The notes: generated by a model not told the origin, from the sequence alone. A stretch of 64,000 nucleotides of DNA from an uncultured Prevotellaceae bacterium (GCA_900316505.1 ONDH01000027.1:1-64000), one strand, 5' to 3'. Shown: positions 1 through 8,320, counted from the first letter of the stretch. Translations and numbers: made by a program.

Positions 1-330
1 TATACAATTAGGCATCACAACGAGTTAGTTGATGGCGATTTTTGTGTCCTTAAAGAAGACTCAATGAGGTTAAGTTTATATCTTAATCTTCGTAGAAGGC
101 GGCGGATAGTATATGATGAAAAGGAACTTCAATTGTGTAGCCAAGTTATAGAGGGAATCCAATATGATGATCTAATAAAAGTGGATGATTCAAATTCTGA
201 ACTTTACACTAAAGAGCCATTTAATACCGAGTACTTCATCTGGAGCAAATCTAAGGGGCTGCTCCAATACAAGTACCTGAATGGTGATGTATATACGTTT
301 TACAAGAAAATACCATACAAAAAGGACTAA
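1..330 (+). CDS. C-terminal part of an unrecognised protein (gene runs off the left edge)
   Basis: The frame is open from the first base of the window to the stop at 330, so at least 109 codons are present and the true start lies upstream; the ATG at 64 is probably an internal Met. I recognise no family. The fragment is charged, with an Arg-rich stretch just after residue 20, and has no membrane segment. Its last third contains WSKSKGLLQYKYLNG followed by VYTFYKK, and nearly the same peptide recurs in the short ORF at 3850-4005. The gene therefore belongs to a repeated family in this accessory region. A link to toxin or immunity cassettes is only a guess from the fragmented neighbourhood. Confidence 0.55.
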   Translation, partial: YTIRHHNELVDGDFCVLKEDSMRLSLYLNLRRRRRIVYDEKELQLCSQVIEGIQYDDLIKVDDSNSELYTKEPFNTEYFIWSKSKGLLQYKYLNGDVYTFYKKIPYKKD

Positions 331-376
331 ATGAAAAGGACTTCCCCAAAGTATGCATATTTGTCTCGTCTATATT

Positions 377-545
377 ACTCATAAATGTTTCTGCAAATTA
401 TTATAGAAGTTAATGAAGTTAATAATGTATTAAAAAGTTTGGATCATGAGTAAGATTTTTCAAAAGTGGCCTCTTGGGGGTGTATTAGGATTGATTCTGC
501 TTTCCGTTAGTGTAAGTACATCATGCATGCAAGGAAAGGGGCAAG
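377..545 (+). repeat. Direct repeat copy 1 (promoter and lipoprotein signal cassette)
   Basis: About 169 bp matched almost base for base by 2145-2313. It spans the upstream region, the start codon at 446 and the complete lipoprotein signal sequence. Differences are a few substitutions, for example GAGTAAG against GAGAAAG just after the start codon. Confidence 0.9.
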
Positions 546-1027
546 GCCAGGCAGATGCACAGACCGAGACAGCCCAAGTCGCGAAAGAGCAAAGAAGTGC
601 AGATGGACTACGTTTGATGTCCATGTTGAGCGAGCAGGACTTTGAGAATGCTCTTTCGTTGCTTGACACGCTTCATGCACGTTATCCTGACGACCCGCAA
701 TTTCACTTTGCCGAAGGCTGGATTTACGATATGGAGGACGATAGCATCAAATCGCGGAGATGTTTTGAAAAGGCATTGATGCTTTATGATTCCTTGGTCA
801 TTCAAGATGATGGCGTTGATGGCAAGATTAATCGTGCTTTCATCATACAGATATTGTATGGCGAAGATGCTTACAACGAAGAAATAACAAAAATTGCTCA
901 ATCCGCACGAACCCCAGAAGATTCTGCAAACATTGAGAATTGGCGTGGTGTTTTATACGATAAAGATAAAAAGGACATTTTCAACCTCCATGTTTATAAA
1001 AATGAATCTATAGACAACGTTCCGTGA
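446..1027 (+). CDS. Lipoprotein with a TPR-like segment
   Basis: 193 residues. The N-terminus is a lipoprotein signal: basic start, hydrophobic core (GGVLGLILLSVSVS) and lipobox-like STSC around residue 27, so it should be acylated and exported. A low-complexity Gln/Ala/Glu linker follows. Residues about 55-110 resemble a tetratricopeptide helical pair (LLDTLHARYPDDPQFHF, then GWIYDMEDDSIKSRRCFEKAL), suggesting a protein-interaction role. The 5' end is shared with the gene at 2214. The same frame stays open for another 50 codons after the TGA at 1025, so the present stop may be a truncation. Function unknown. Confidence 0.7.
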   Translation: MSKIFQKWPLGGVLGLILLSVSVSTSCMQGKGQGQADAQTETAQVAKEQRSADGLRLMSMLSEQDFENALSLLDTLHARYPDDPQFHFAEGWIYDMEDDSIKSRRCFEKALMLYDSLVIQDDGVDGKINRAFIIQILYGEDAYNEEITKIAQSARTPEDSANIENWRGVLYDKDKKDIFNLHVYKNESIDNVP

Positions 1028-1045
1028 TGTGTTATTTCAAGTGAC

Positions 1046-1177
1046 ATGAAAATATGCGATGATAGCCAAACATTGAATTGTATTGTTGTTGATAATATGA
1101 TAGATGGGGAAACTAGCGAGAAGGGTAAAAGAATTCAAGAACAAAATGTGATGAGAGACTTAACTGGAATCTATTAA
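1046..1177 (+). pseudogene. Small ORF in frame behind the lipoprotein stop; possible lost C-terminus
   Basis: The codons from 1028 to the TAA at 1177 are in the same frame as the upstream lipoprotein and uninterrupted. An ATG at 1046 could start a 43-residue peptide ending DLTGIY. No family is recognisable. Two readings are open: the former C-terminus of the lipoprotein cut off by a TGA, or a chance small ORF. Confidence 0.3.
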
Positions 1178-1197
1178 TACATAAACATTTCATTTTT

Positions 1198-2078
1198 ATG
1201 AAAAAAAACTAAATCTCTTTTATTGGAGCCTTCCTGTCCTGTTTGCTATCCTATGGCTCCTTCAGACTCTGCTCTTTACGTCTATTCATGATAAGATCCT
1301 TGCTTCACTACCAGCAGAATTCTTTCAAGAAAGGCAGATTTTGGGACCGTCTCCGAGGGTGGGGATGATTGTGTTCTCCCCCGTCATTATGTTGGTATTA
1401 TGTATATGGCTTTACATTCTGCTTTATATTGAACGCAAATTGATTTACAGTTGGAAAATCATTATCGGCATCAATGTTTTGCTGTTAATTGTATGTCTGA
1501 AAGATGAGGTTGGTTTGATAATTCAAGCTTATACAGAGACAACGGGATATGCGGAATGGATTTATTATAGAGCATTGGAAAGTTTCCTGCAGCATGTTCC
1601 CTTCATTCTTGTTTCTTTTTTCACTCTTTCGCTTATCAGGAAACGGCTTGTTGCTGAATCGGGTGAGAGGAAGAATGACATCTACTATGACTTGTTTTAT
1701 TTGCTTCCCTTATTGTATATCTGTTTTATGGCAATTCTTGGTTATGTACTTTCTGGCATCATAGGCATCGGTGGAAATAATGCATTAAGCAAGCATGTGG
1801 ACAACATTGGGCTTGGGTATTCGGGATTATTCACAATGCCGGTTTGTGCTCTATCCCTTTGGCTTTACAAGAAATTCGGGAGAAACCGATATGCCTTCTT
1901 TTCCATTACAGTATTCTCTGCGATTCTTATGGCTGCGTGCTGGTTGGTCTTCAACGCCTATGACAAATATGAGGGAAGTGTAGCATTCAGCATTGTCATA
2001 TTATGCCTGGAGGTTCTTCCTTGGACTATCGCCTCACATTACATTGCATCGAAATATTTGGAAAGAAATCTGGACTGA
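1198..2078 (+). pseudogene. Polytopic membrane protein, out of frame at an A8 tract after the start codon
   Basis: Downstream of 1209 one frame encodes about 290 residues with roughly eight hydrophobic segments, for example VLFAILWLLQTLLF, PVIMLVLCIWLYILLY and VAFSIVILCLEVLPW, so this is a multi-pass inner-membrane protein of unknown function. The natural ATG at 1198 is followed by eight A and reads only MKKN before a stop. With nine A the frame would run straight into KLNLFYWSLP and the rest. Only non-ATG starts (such as TTG at 1341) exist in the current long frame, and they would delete the first membrane segment. Either phase-variable or decayed. Confidence 0.6.
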
Positions 2079-2144
2079 TAGAAATATGCGACACGCAATC
2101 ATGATAATGGCACATGACACGATAACAATATACCCCTTCGTATA

Positions 2145-2313
2145 ACTCATAAATGTTTCTGCAAATTATTATAGAAGTTAATGAAGTTAATAATGTATTA
2201 AAAAGTTTGGATCATGAGAAAGATTTTTCAAAAGTGGCCTCTTGGGGGTGTATTAGGATTGATTCTGCTTTCCGTTAGTGTAAGTACATCATGTATGCAA
2301 GGAAATGGACAAG
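2145..2313 (+). repeat. Direct repeat copy 2 (promoter and lipoprotein signal cassette)
   Basis: Second copy of the 377-545 repeat, 1768 bp downstream, with start codon at 2214. Similarity ends shortly after the lipobox Cys codon, so different bodies follow the same 5' cassette. Confidence 0.9.
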
Positions 2314-3202
2314 TGCTTATGTTGAAGGCATGGGCATCGTCCATCCTGACGTATATGTGATATCATCTTTCCCCGGTTCTGGTATCCTATCCGATTTTGA
2401 GGATGATTACAATGATTATGACCTTCAGGATGCTTCTTTTGACTTTGACGAGGGGCAACAGGGGAATAATTCCAATAATAATTCACAGTCTGGAGGAAAT
2501 GGAGGGCAGGGAAGTGGAAATGCAGGATATGGGAATGCAGGAAATGGAGACGGATATGGAAATACGGGATGGGGAAATAATGAGAGTTTCAACTCTTCAG
2601 ATTTAAGCCTGCATACGGAAGCGATTGTGTCCCAAGCTAAAAATTTTTCGAAGGAAGTGGCAACGGTCTTGCAGAATCTGATAAACGGTGGAAAGATAAA
2701 AGATGCCAATAATGGCGAGATTAAAGGTGCACAATGGAATTCAACAACAAAAACAATGATAGTAGGTCCCAATGCGACGGATGCAAATATCTGGCATGAG
2801 CTGGTTCATTATCACCAACGCGAGTGTGATAATTGCATGCATGCGTGCAGAGAGTGGCAGGCATATTTATTAGAAGAAATAATGGTAAACGTTGATAGTT
2901 TGATGGATAAGGAATCTTATAAACCCTATTTGGGATTAGATAAAACGCAGATGAAAAATTTAAGAATCACTTGTTATAGAAATAACAAAAAACCAGTAAT
3001 CTTAGAAAGTGTTTACAACTATATAATAAGTATGAACTATGAGGAAAATGTTCAAGTTTTTATGGATTATTGGCGAAAGATTGACCAAGAGGAAAACCCT
3101 GATAATCCCCAATATAGCAATTATTATGATGGTTATGATCCCGATTATGATTGGGATTGGGATGGATTATTAGAGAGACTTGGAATAAGAGTGGAGTATT
3201 AA
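2214..3202 (+). pseudogene. Lipoprotein with HELVH metalloprotease-like domain; signal and body in different frames
   Basis: The start at 2214 encodes the same lipoprotein signal as the gene at 446 (lipobox STSC), but that frame stops at 2358-2360. The body lies in another frame, open from about 2291 to 3202. It has an acidic segment, a Gly/Asn-rich linker (about residues 55-100) and a domain containing WHELVHYHQREC. HELVH fits the HExxH zinc-binding motif of metallopeptidases, and the Glu of REWQAYLLEE could be a third ligand. The C-terminus is Asp/Tyr-rich. A one-base change between 2300 and 2355 would restore a complete zinc-protease-like lipoprotein. The proteolytic role is inferred from the motif only. 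Confidence 0.6.
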
Positions 3203-3242
3203 TAGGGTGATTAGAAGTAACAATAATAAAACTTAGAGTGAA

Positions 3243-3863
3243 ATGAAACTTAATAGAATGTTGGGAACATCACTTATTGGTGATGAGGTCTCCTTGAGCT
3301 ATGTACAGATTGCAATACTCTTTTCATTGTTTGTACTCTTGCCTATATATGTACATGCAGCAAGGAACACTCCTGAGGCATTGAGGGTGGACACAATTGC
3401 AGACTATGTCGAAGAAGGATTGCATATAGTACATCTAAAATATCAGTATTTTGGTGATAGATACATTTATGCACTATCAGAACAGGAACGAACTCTGAAA
3501 GAAAACTATGATGGAGAAGTGGAAAATGCAAGTCTTTTATGGGTTAAAAAAGAAGAGAGAGTTAAGGATCTCATGCGTCTGCACCGATTATTCCGGATGG
3601 ATGTGAGACGTTACGGGAAATCCAAATTCTTAAGTTCCCAATACCTTACATCGGTAGAGGTTTCGCATGGGACAAAAGGAGAGCTCATAAAAGTGAGTTT
3701 GGAATCAGCTCGCCCATTGTATAAACATAAGAGTCGTAAAATAGATAGGCTCATTAGACAGATGAGTACTCATCGACTATATGGGATTATGAGGGAAGAG
3801 CCAGGATTATATCATAAAGAGGGATTGGTTCTTTTTAAAAAAACAAATAATGGAATACAATGA
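3243..3863 (+). CDS. Membrane-anchored protein of unknown function
   Basis: 206 residues with one hydrophobic segment near the N-terminus (about 20-39, VQIAILFSLFVLLPIYV) that looks like a signal anchor, so the rest is probably periplasmic. The body is basic and helix-rich, including SRKIDRLIRQMSTHRLYG. No family recognised. It begins 40 bp after the preceding gene and its end overlaps the short ORF at 3850 by 14 bp. The size and setting would suit an immunity or accessory protein of the accessory cluster, but nothing in the sequence proves that. Confidence 0.6.
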   Translation: MKLNRMLGTSLIGDEVSLSYVQIAILFSLFVLLPIYVHAARNTPEALRVDTIADYVEEGLHIVHLKYQYFGDRYIYALSEQERTLKENYDGEVENASLLWVKKEERVKDLMRLHRLFRMDVRRYGKSKFLSSQYLTSVEVSHGTKGELIKVSLESARPLYKHKSRKIDRLIRQMSTHRLYGIMREEPGLYHKEGLVLFKKTNNGIQ

Positions 3864-4005
3864 AAATACTGAATACGTGTATTGGAGCAAATCAAAAGGC
3901 TTGCTACAGTACAAATACCTGAATGGCGAGGTCTATACGTTTTATAAAAAGTTGCCGTACAGACAAAGTTGGTGGAAACGCAAAATAATTGATGTTTTTT
4001 ATTAG
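3850..4005 (+). pseudogene. 51-residue paralogous fragment of the 1-330 gene
   Basis: ATG at 3850, stop at 4003-4005. The peptide contains YWSKSKGLLQYKYLNG and VYTFYKKLPY, closely matching the C-terminus of the gene at 1-330 and then ending with a different tail (KRKIIDVFY). It is probably a remnant of a second family copy, although expression as a small protein cannot be excluded. Confidence 0.55.
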
Positions 4006-4042
4006 GATTAGTTGGATGCGATAAAAAAGGTGTTCCAGAAGA

Positions 4043-4141
4043 ATGAAATGTCTCGTCTATATCACTCATAAGATGGATAGTGATAGATACCGTTATCTGT
4101 CATATTTGCTGAAAGAAAGGAGGTGGCGAATACACTTTTGA
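4043..4141 (+). pseudogene. N-terminal fragment of a repeated family
   Basis: ATG at 4043 gives 32 residues including CLVYITHKMD and RYRYLSYLLKE. The same start is found in the ORF at 4898, and the first part is echoed as nucleotide similarity near 330-385. The frame then runs into unrelated sequence. This looks like the 5' end of a gene cut by recombination. Confidence 0.5.
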
Positions 4142-4286
4142 AGAGGCTGGTTTATACCCCATACATTACATTCAAGTGACAGGTGTTTACGATGAAAAAG
4201 GTGTTACATTTTGGCATTGGGGTAAGGATAATAATCACTCAACAAATGTAGACACCTATTTTATTTTCAAAATCCAGAAACCATGA
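4119..4286 (+). pseudogene. C-terminal fragment of an unrecognised protein
   Basis: A frame without a start codon, open from about 4119 to the TGA at 4284-4286. It encodes about 55 residues with VTFWHWGKDNN and ends FIFKIQKP. It overlaps the next start codon as ATGA, an arrangement typical of translational coupling, so it probably was the end of an upstream cistron whose 5' part has been replaced. Confidence 0.45.
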
Positions 4287-4894
4287 ATCGTATATATTTA
4301 GCATTAAAAATTTTAACAGTTTGTTTGCTTGTAGTAGTGATTCTTTTACTCTATACCTCTTGGGGACGCAGACGTCCGATTGATTATAGAATAGAAGATG
4401 TTTATGCTGAAAGGATTATGTTAAGTGATTCAATCTGTCATGGACATCAACATTATGTAATCCACTTTGTTGTCTCTCCTGTTCATTATGAATATGGATT
4501 TTGGATAGGAGGGGCAAAACCCTATACTAACGGAAGTGTTGATAGTATATTGGATGTTTCCATCGAATCAGGGGGAACCAAACAATTGGAAGAACATATC
4601 TTAAATGTAGAACCCATGTGTGGAAACACACAGGAAAGACTTTGCCTATCTGTTGATTCACTTCATGTCACAGTTCCCTCCCATAGCACAATTCAAAGAG
4701 TCAAAAATATCCTACAAACAGGGGCTGATATGGAACACAATCATTATTATAATTTCCCTCAAGATTATTTCATTTCATTAGATAGCCTCTCACCCATGCC
4801 ACAATATGTTATTGTTAAATTTTTAGATAGAGAGATTAGAAGAAAAGTGAAAATGGCGGAATGTCAAATAGTTTCTCAAACGATTAAAGATTGA
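4283..4894 (+). CDS. Membrane-anchored protein of unknown function
   Basis: 203 residues. One N-terminal hydrophobic segment (about 7-26, LKILTVCLLVVVILLLY) is followed by basic residues and a soluble, probably periplasmic domain of about 175 residues containing two Cys. No recognised motif. It starts inside an ATGA overlap with the preceding remnant and has no obvious promoter of its own, so it was probably part of a small operon. The pattern (short anchored protein next to shuffled fragments) recalls polymorphic-toxin immunity genes, which is inference only. Confidence 0.6.
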   Translation: MNRIYLALKILTVCLLVVVILLLYTSWGRRRPIDYRIEDVYAERIMLSDSICHGHQHYVIHFVVSPVHYEYGFWIGGAKPYTNGSVDSILDVSIESGGTKQLEEHILNVEPMCGNTQERLCLSVDSLHVTVPSHSTIQRVKNILQTGADMEHNHYYNFPQDYFISLDSLSPMPQYVIVKFLDREIRRKVKMAECQIVSQTIKD

Positions 4895-4897
4895 ACA

Positions 4898-5185
4898 ATG
4901 AAAAAAGGCCTTCCCCAAAGCATGCGTACTTGTCTCGTTTATATCACTCATAAGATGGATGATGCGATATACCGCTATCTGTCATATTTGCTGAAAGAAA
5001 CGGAAGGCGTAATGGATATGTTGGTGTTGTATGATCAGGCTTTTCAGCCCATCAGCCTACCTGCTCCTTTACTGCTTACTGCTTCATGTCTTGAATCCAT
5101 GCTTTTCTTTGTCTCCCTTGGAGCTTATCAGGCAGAAACAATAAATGCTCTAAGTTATATGAGTGAGACCTCGTTGGGTGTATGA
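4898..5185 (+). pseudogene. Chimeric ORF starting like the 4043 fragment and ending in the 23-bp repeat array
   Basis: 95 codons. The first 30 residues (CLVYITHKMD, YRYLSYLLKE) match the fragment at 4043, so the 5' end is a repeated family segment. The middle reads LLTASCLESMLFFVSLG, and the last residues and stop codon lie inside the tandem array at 5158-5272. The mosaic structure suggests a truncated gene. Confidence 0.4.
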
Positions 5186-5272
5186 GTGAGACACTAACAC
5201 ATGTATGGGTGAGATACCGACACCTGTATGGGTGAGATACCTCGATAGCCGTGGGTGAGCAAATGGGAAGCC
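5158..5272. repeat. Tandem array, 23-bp unit, five copies
   Basis: Five consecutive 23-bp units starting at 5158, 5181, 5204, 5227 and 5250; the first four begin TATGAGTGAGA or TATGGGTGAGA, the fifth is more diverged. Units diverge in their 3' halves. Arrays of the same period occur at 40170 and 52486. Confidence 0.85.
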
Positions 5273-5653
5273 GCAGGATAGGTTTAGTGCTAACCCTAAT
5301 GGAGCACCATGAGTAATATGAAACAAAACGGGATGAAAATGTGTAATAATAAAGGTTGACAGTTGACAACAAAGACGCTTGTGAATTATGTGAATTGTGA
5401 ATATTGCGAATTTCACTTTGAAGCTAATGAGTGGTCAGCTTATCGCTGAACTCACGTTTCTTTGTTTAATGACTGGAAAGAACTAATTTTGCCGTGTAAA
5501 ATGTTAAATAACGCCCTTCCTCCTAAAAAAGAAGTGAGTTCCATTATACATTTCTTGAAAAAAGGGGAATATGCCATACAGAGAATATCTTGCACTTTGT
5601 ATAGTCAAATCAAAAAAACAACTATATCTTACTAACTAAAAAAAACTTGTTAC
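5273..5653. other. Intergenic stretch without a gene
   Basis: 381 bp. It contains a small pair of TTGACAG heptamers near 5356-5370, short GTGAATT repeats at 5388-5410 and AT-rich sequence up to the start at 5654. No convincing ORF or RNA structure seen. The promoter of the following gene should lie here, but no clear -7 box stands out. Confidence 0.5.
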
Positions 5654-7143
5654 ATGAAAAAAATTTTATACCTCGCAATCGTTGCATTGATGACACTCAA
5701 CCTTGCCGACTTGAAAGCAGGAGAAGACCCACATGGACTCTACCACCTCAAGAGATTCATCTACCAAGATGGCAGAACAGGCTGCTCGTGATGTGGCAAG
5801 GGGCAACCAGTGCGAACCAATGGGGACGCCTCCAAATCGAGATTCGGGAAAATTATCCACTGAAAAACACTGGCGAAACGCCGCAAGGACCTGATGGACA
5901 CGGCACACAAGTCTTCAACGTCAATGCCAACCAGTTCTACTTCAAATGGTATAACCAACAATGGCCAGGCATGAGCAAACTCAACGAGTTCATCACCGAA
6001 GTATATACCAAAGACAACATCAACCCCACCGTGGCAAAGGCTTTCAGCATGCTCGAAAACAAAATAGCCACGTCAAGCAGCAAGTTCGCTGGCTGGTGGG
6101 TTCGCATCGCCTCGGCAGCCAATCCTGACGGTTCTGGACAGCGGCAACCCGTGCAGACACTTTGGAAAGCATACACCTCAGACATGTCAATAGTGGTCTA
6201 TATGCTCAACAACGGCAACGTGATTGGCTGCAACACCGCAATCGGCACAAAATACGAAAACGACACCACCATCTATGAGGCAGGTCATCCCTGTAACATC
6301 CATTGGATCAACAAAGACTGTCACGCACTCACCTTCGTTCAGGAAAACAACACAAAACTCACCGAAATATGGGTGCGCGGAGGACTGCCACAGACATGGC
6401 AGAACATCTTCAACACCGACGTGCCCCTCTACAAAGATGGCAGCCAATGCATCATCGACGCCGTGAAATCAGCCGTAGAAGGCAACCTGAAACAAGCAGA
6501 AGCATCACTCGCCGAGGCTGCTGACGAGAAGGATGTACCCATCAACAACCTGTGCATGGGAATATCCGTCATCGCTGAGAATCTTTTCCGAACAGCCGAA
6601 AATCAGGGCGACAAGCAAAAATACACTGAATGCCACGACTTCTGCGAACGCCAACTGCAGAAAATAAACGACTATGCTGATGCAGGACACACCCCCGACG
6701 CCCTATCCCGAACACACATCCACCAGATAGAAATTCTCAAAGCCCTCGCCACCCACCGCACAGGAAAAACCGAAGAGGGGAAGAAACAACTGGAGGAACG
6801 CAAATCAATCATCGATGCCGAAATCAACCGCTACAAAAACGTAGCCGGCATGGAATCATACATCAGCTCACTCCACTACGTACAACTCTGGATGTACAGC
6901 CAAGCCTACGACATCTTTGGCTCATTCCAGACAATCCTCATGCTTGACGCCCTGACACTCATGGCACCAGGCATAACCACCTCCTTTAAGCCCTTGCTTC
7001 TCAACACCTACGCCAACTGCCATCTTCTTGACGGCAAACAAGCAGAAGCCAAAAAACTGTGGCAACAAATCAAGGAGCTTGATGCCAATTACTTCAAGAA
7101 CCAACCAGACAGCAATCCGCTGAAGAAGGCTTTCGGTGAATAA
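5654..7143 (+). pseudogene. Exported DUF4488-like/TPR-like protein, frameshifted after the signal peptide
   Basis: ATG at 5654 begins a good signal peptide (MKKILYLAIVALMTLNLA) and about 24 mature residues (GLYHLKRFIYQDGRTG), but this frame stops at about 5789. From about 5790 the rest continues in another frame to 7143. The N-terminal third (PLKNTGETPQGPDGHGTQVF, QFYFKWYNQQWPG) resembles the lipocalin-like DUF4488 domain found in Bacteroidota. From about residue 255 to the end it is helical with TPR-like pairs (LKQAEASLAEAADEK, LLDGKQAEAKKLWQQIKELD). Net frameshift between about 5775 and 5800. Without repair the product has no signal peptide. Confidence 0.6.
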
Positions 7144-7380
7144 TTAAGAATCAGGGGAGAGGACGGTTCTTTCCGCAATGTCAGCCTCTCGAAGACAGAT
7201 GCAACAGGTCCTACCTATGATGAGTTCGCCTTCGAAATCAAGGTGAAGGGTGAAGTTGATGCCATTGAGGATGTTGATGCAGGTGCTGCACCAGCTAACA
7301 AGAAGGTGTTCCGTAATGGAGAAATCATCATCATTCGTGATGGCAGGGAATATAACACGAATGGCAAACTTGCCAACTAA
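7144..7380 (+). pseudogene. Orphan C-terminal tail of a surface protein
   Basis: In the same frame as the preceding gene and starting right after its stop, an uninterrupted 78-codon stretch ends KKVFRNGEIIIIRDG followed by REYNTNGKLAN. Tails of the form NGxxxIxRDGxxYNxxG are common at the C-termini of secreted Prevotella and Bacteroides proteins (from family knowledge). No start codon or upstream domain belongs to it, so it is a remnant of a larger gene. Confidence 0.55.
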
Positions 7381-7412
7381 GGTGAAATAACTTTCATCAT
7401 CACTTGATGCAG

Positions 7413-7448
7413 ACACCCACAAGGCTCACGGCTTTGTGGGTGTTTCTG
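7413..7448 (+). terminator. Intrinsic terminator-like hairpin
   Basis: Perfect 10-bp stem ACACCCACAA/TTGTGGGTGT with an 11-nt loop followed by TTCTG. It fits the end of the transcript that carried the orphan tail. Confidence 0.7.
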
Positions 7449-7512
7449 TGTATGTAACCTAAGAAGGAAGGATTGGAAACGCGAGTGAAAGTGTGAAATT
7501 GTGAAATGTGAA

Positions 7513-7617
7513 ATTGTGAATTTTTTTATTGATGGCAAACCTGTTGAGGCATTACAGAAGGGTGTGAACATCATCCGTTACTCTGACGGACAGACGAAGA
7601 AAGTGTTTGTGAAATAA
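7513..7617 (+). pseudogene. Second orphan C-terminal tail, CTD-like
   Basis: Frame without a start ending at the TAA at 7615-7617. It encodes FFIDGKPVEALQKGVNIIR, then YSDGQTKKVFVK. The pattern DGKxV...KGxxIIR...KVxVK matches the last strands of type IX secretion C-terminal sorting domains in Prevotella (family knowledge, not proven here). Only about 33 residues remain. Confidence 0.5.
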
Positions 7618-7644
7618 CTTTCAGACTTACTTCAAACGGAATGT

Positions 7645-7690
7645 CGTAAGGCTCGTGGACTTTGTAGGGAAAGGCTCGCGAGCCTTACGT
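7645..7690. other. Inverted repeat
   Basis: CGTAAGGCTCG at 7647-7657 is mirrored by CGAGCCTTACG at 7678-7688, giving an 11-bp perfect stem with a loop of about 20 nt. It lies between the orphan tail and the convergent toxin gene. No T tract follows, so a terminator role is uncertain. Confidence 0.6.
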
Positions 7691-7775
7691 CGTTAGGCTC
7701 AACCCCCGAACGAGTGTCAAGTTTACGGTCTTTCTATCAAGCGTTCAGAAAGGGAAACTCGGGAATAACAGAATG

Positions 7776-8051
7776 TTACTTGTCCTCATAATGTCCGTAG
7801 GCAGTAAGCACAAGTACAATGACCTCGGTGTCGTGAATCTCATAAACAAGCCGATGCTTCTTTGTGATGCGACGGCTCCATTGCCCTGTATGATCACCTT
7901 TCAAGGGTTCGGGTTTACCAGTGCCTGTACGAGGATGAATCTTCAGTTCCTCGATCAATGCCTGTGCTTTAAGAAAGGCTTTGGGTTCACTTTTGGCAAG
8001 CGCGACCAAATCTGCTTGAGCAGCCTCCTTGAAATCAATTCTATAAGTCAT
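7776..8051 (-). CDS. yoeB: YoeB/Txe family mRNA-cleaving toxin
   Basis: 91 residues. The family signature is clear: GKPEPLKG, then WSRRITKKHRLVY and a C-terminal AYGHY. The Glu of PEPLK, the Arg of SRRI and the terminal His-Tyr correspond to the catalytic residues of YoeB, a ribosome-dependent endoribonuclease (family knowledge). Slightly longer than E. coli YoeB by a few C-terminal residues. Its start overlaps the end of the upstream antitoxin gene by 11 bp, the usual antitoxin-first arrangement, and expression should come from the promoter upstream of the antitoxin, which would be autoregulated. Confidence 0.88.
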   Translation of the reverse strand: MTYRIDFKEAAQADLVALAKSEPKAFLKAQALIEELKIHPRTGTGKPEPLKGDHTGQWSRRITKKHRLVYEIHDTEVIVLVLTAYGHYEDK

Positions 8052-8286
8052 AGCCTTGACGCTTTAGGAATTCTGTCAAATTTTCATCGGGAAGCATACT
8101 GTATGTACGACCTGCTTTTGCTTTATCAATGCGGTCAAAGAACTCCTTGTGAGTCATCAATGTCGAATCCGCCTTCTTTGCCGTTAACTTTTTAGCGTAT
8201 TTCAGCATCTTCGCCATGAGCGACTCGTCTTCTGCAATGATACTCAGTTCACGGAATAGTTCCGCATTCATTTGTATTGCTGTCAT
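8041..8286 (-). CDS. Antitoxin partner of the YoeB toxin
   Basis: 81 residues, helical and charged, immediately upstream of and overlapping the toxin. The sequence (residues 1-45 including ELFRELSIIAEDESLMAKML, then THKEFFDRIDKAKAG) is not an obvious YefM, so it may belong to one of the short Bacteroidota antitoxin families that pair with RelE/YoeB toxins. The C-terminal half (LPDENLTEFLKRQGYDL) would be the toxin-binding tail by analogy. The call rests on gene order and overlap more than on its own sequence. Confidence 0.75.
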   Translation of the reverse strand: MTAIQMNAELFRELSIIAEDESLMAKMLKYAKKLTAKKADSTLMTHKEFFDRIDKAKAGRTYSMLPDENLTEFLKRQGYDL

Positions 8287-8310
8287 AAGTTCATTCTGTT
8301 TTGATTACGG

Positions 8311-8320
8311 TGCAAATGTA
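8311..8320 (-). promoter_or_regulatory. -7 box of the toxin-antitoxin operon
   Basis: Minus strand TACATTTGCA matches the Bacteroidota -7 consensus TAnnTTTG, 25 bp before the antitoxin start. Confidence 0.65.

Noticed and set aside
7773..8195. Plus-strand open frame opposite the toxin-antitoxin pair
   Set aside because: The minus strand carries a clear YoeB toxin and overlapping antitoxin; the plus-strand product has no family features.
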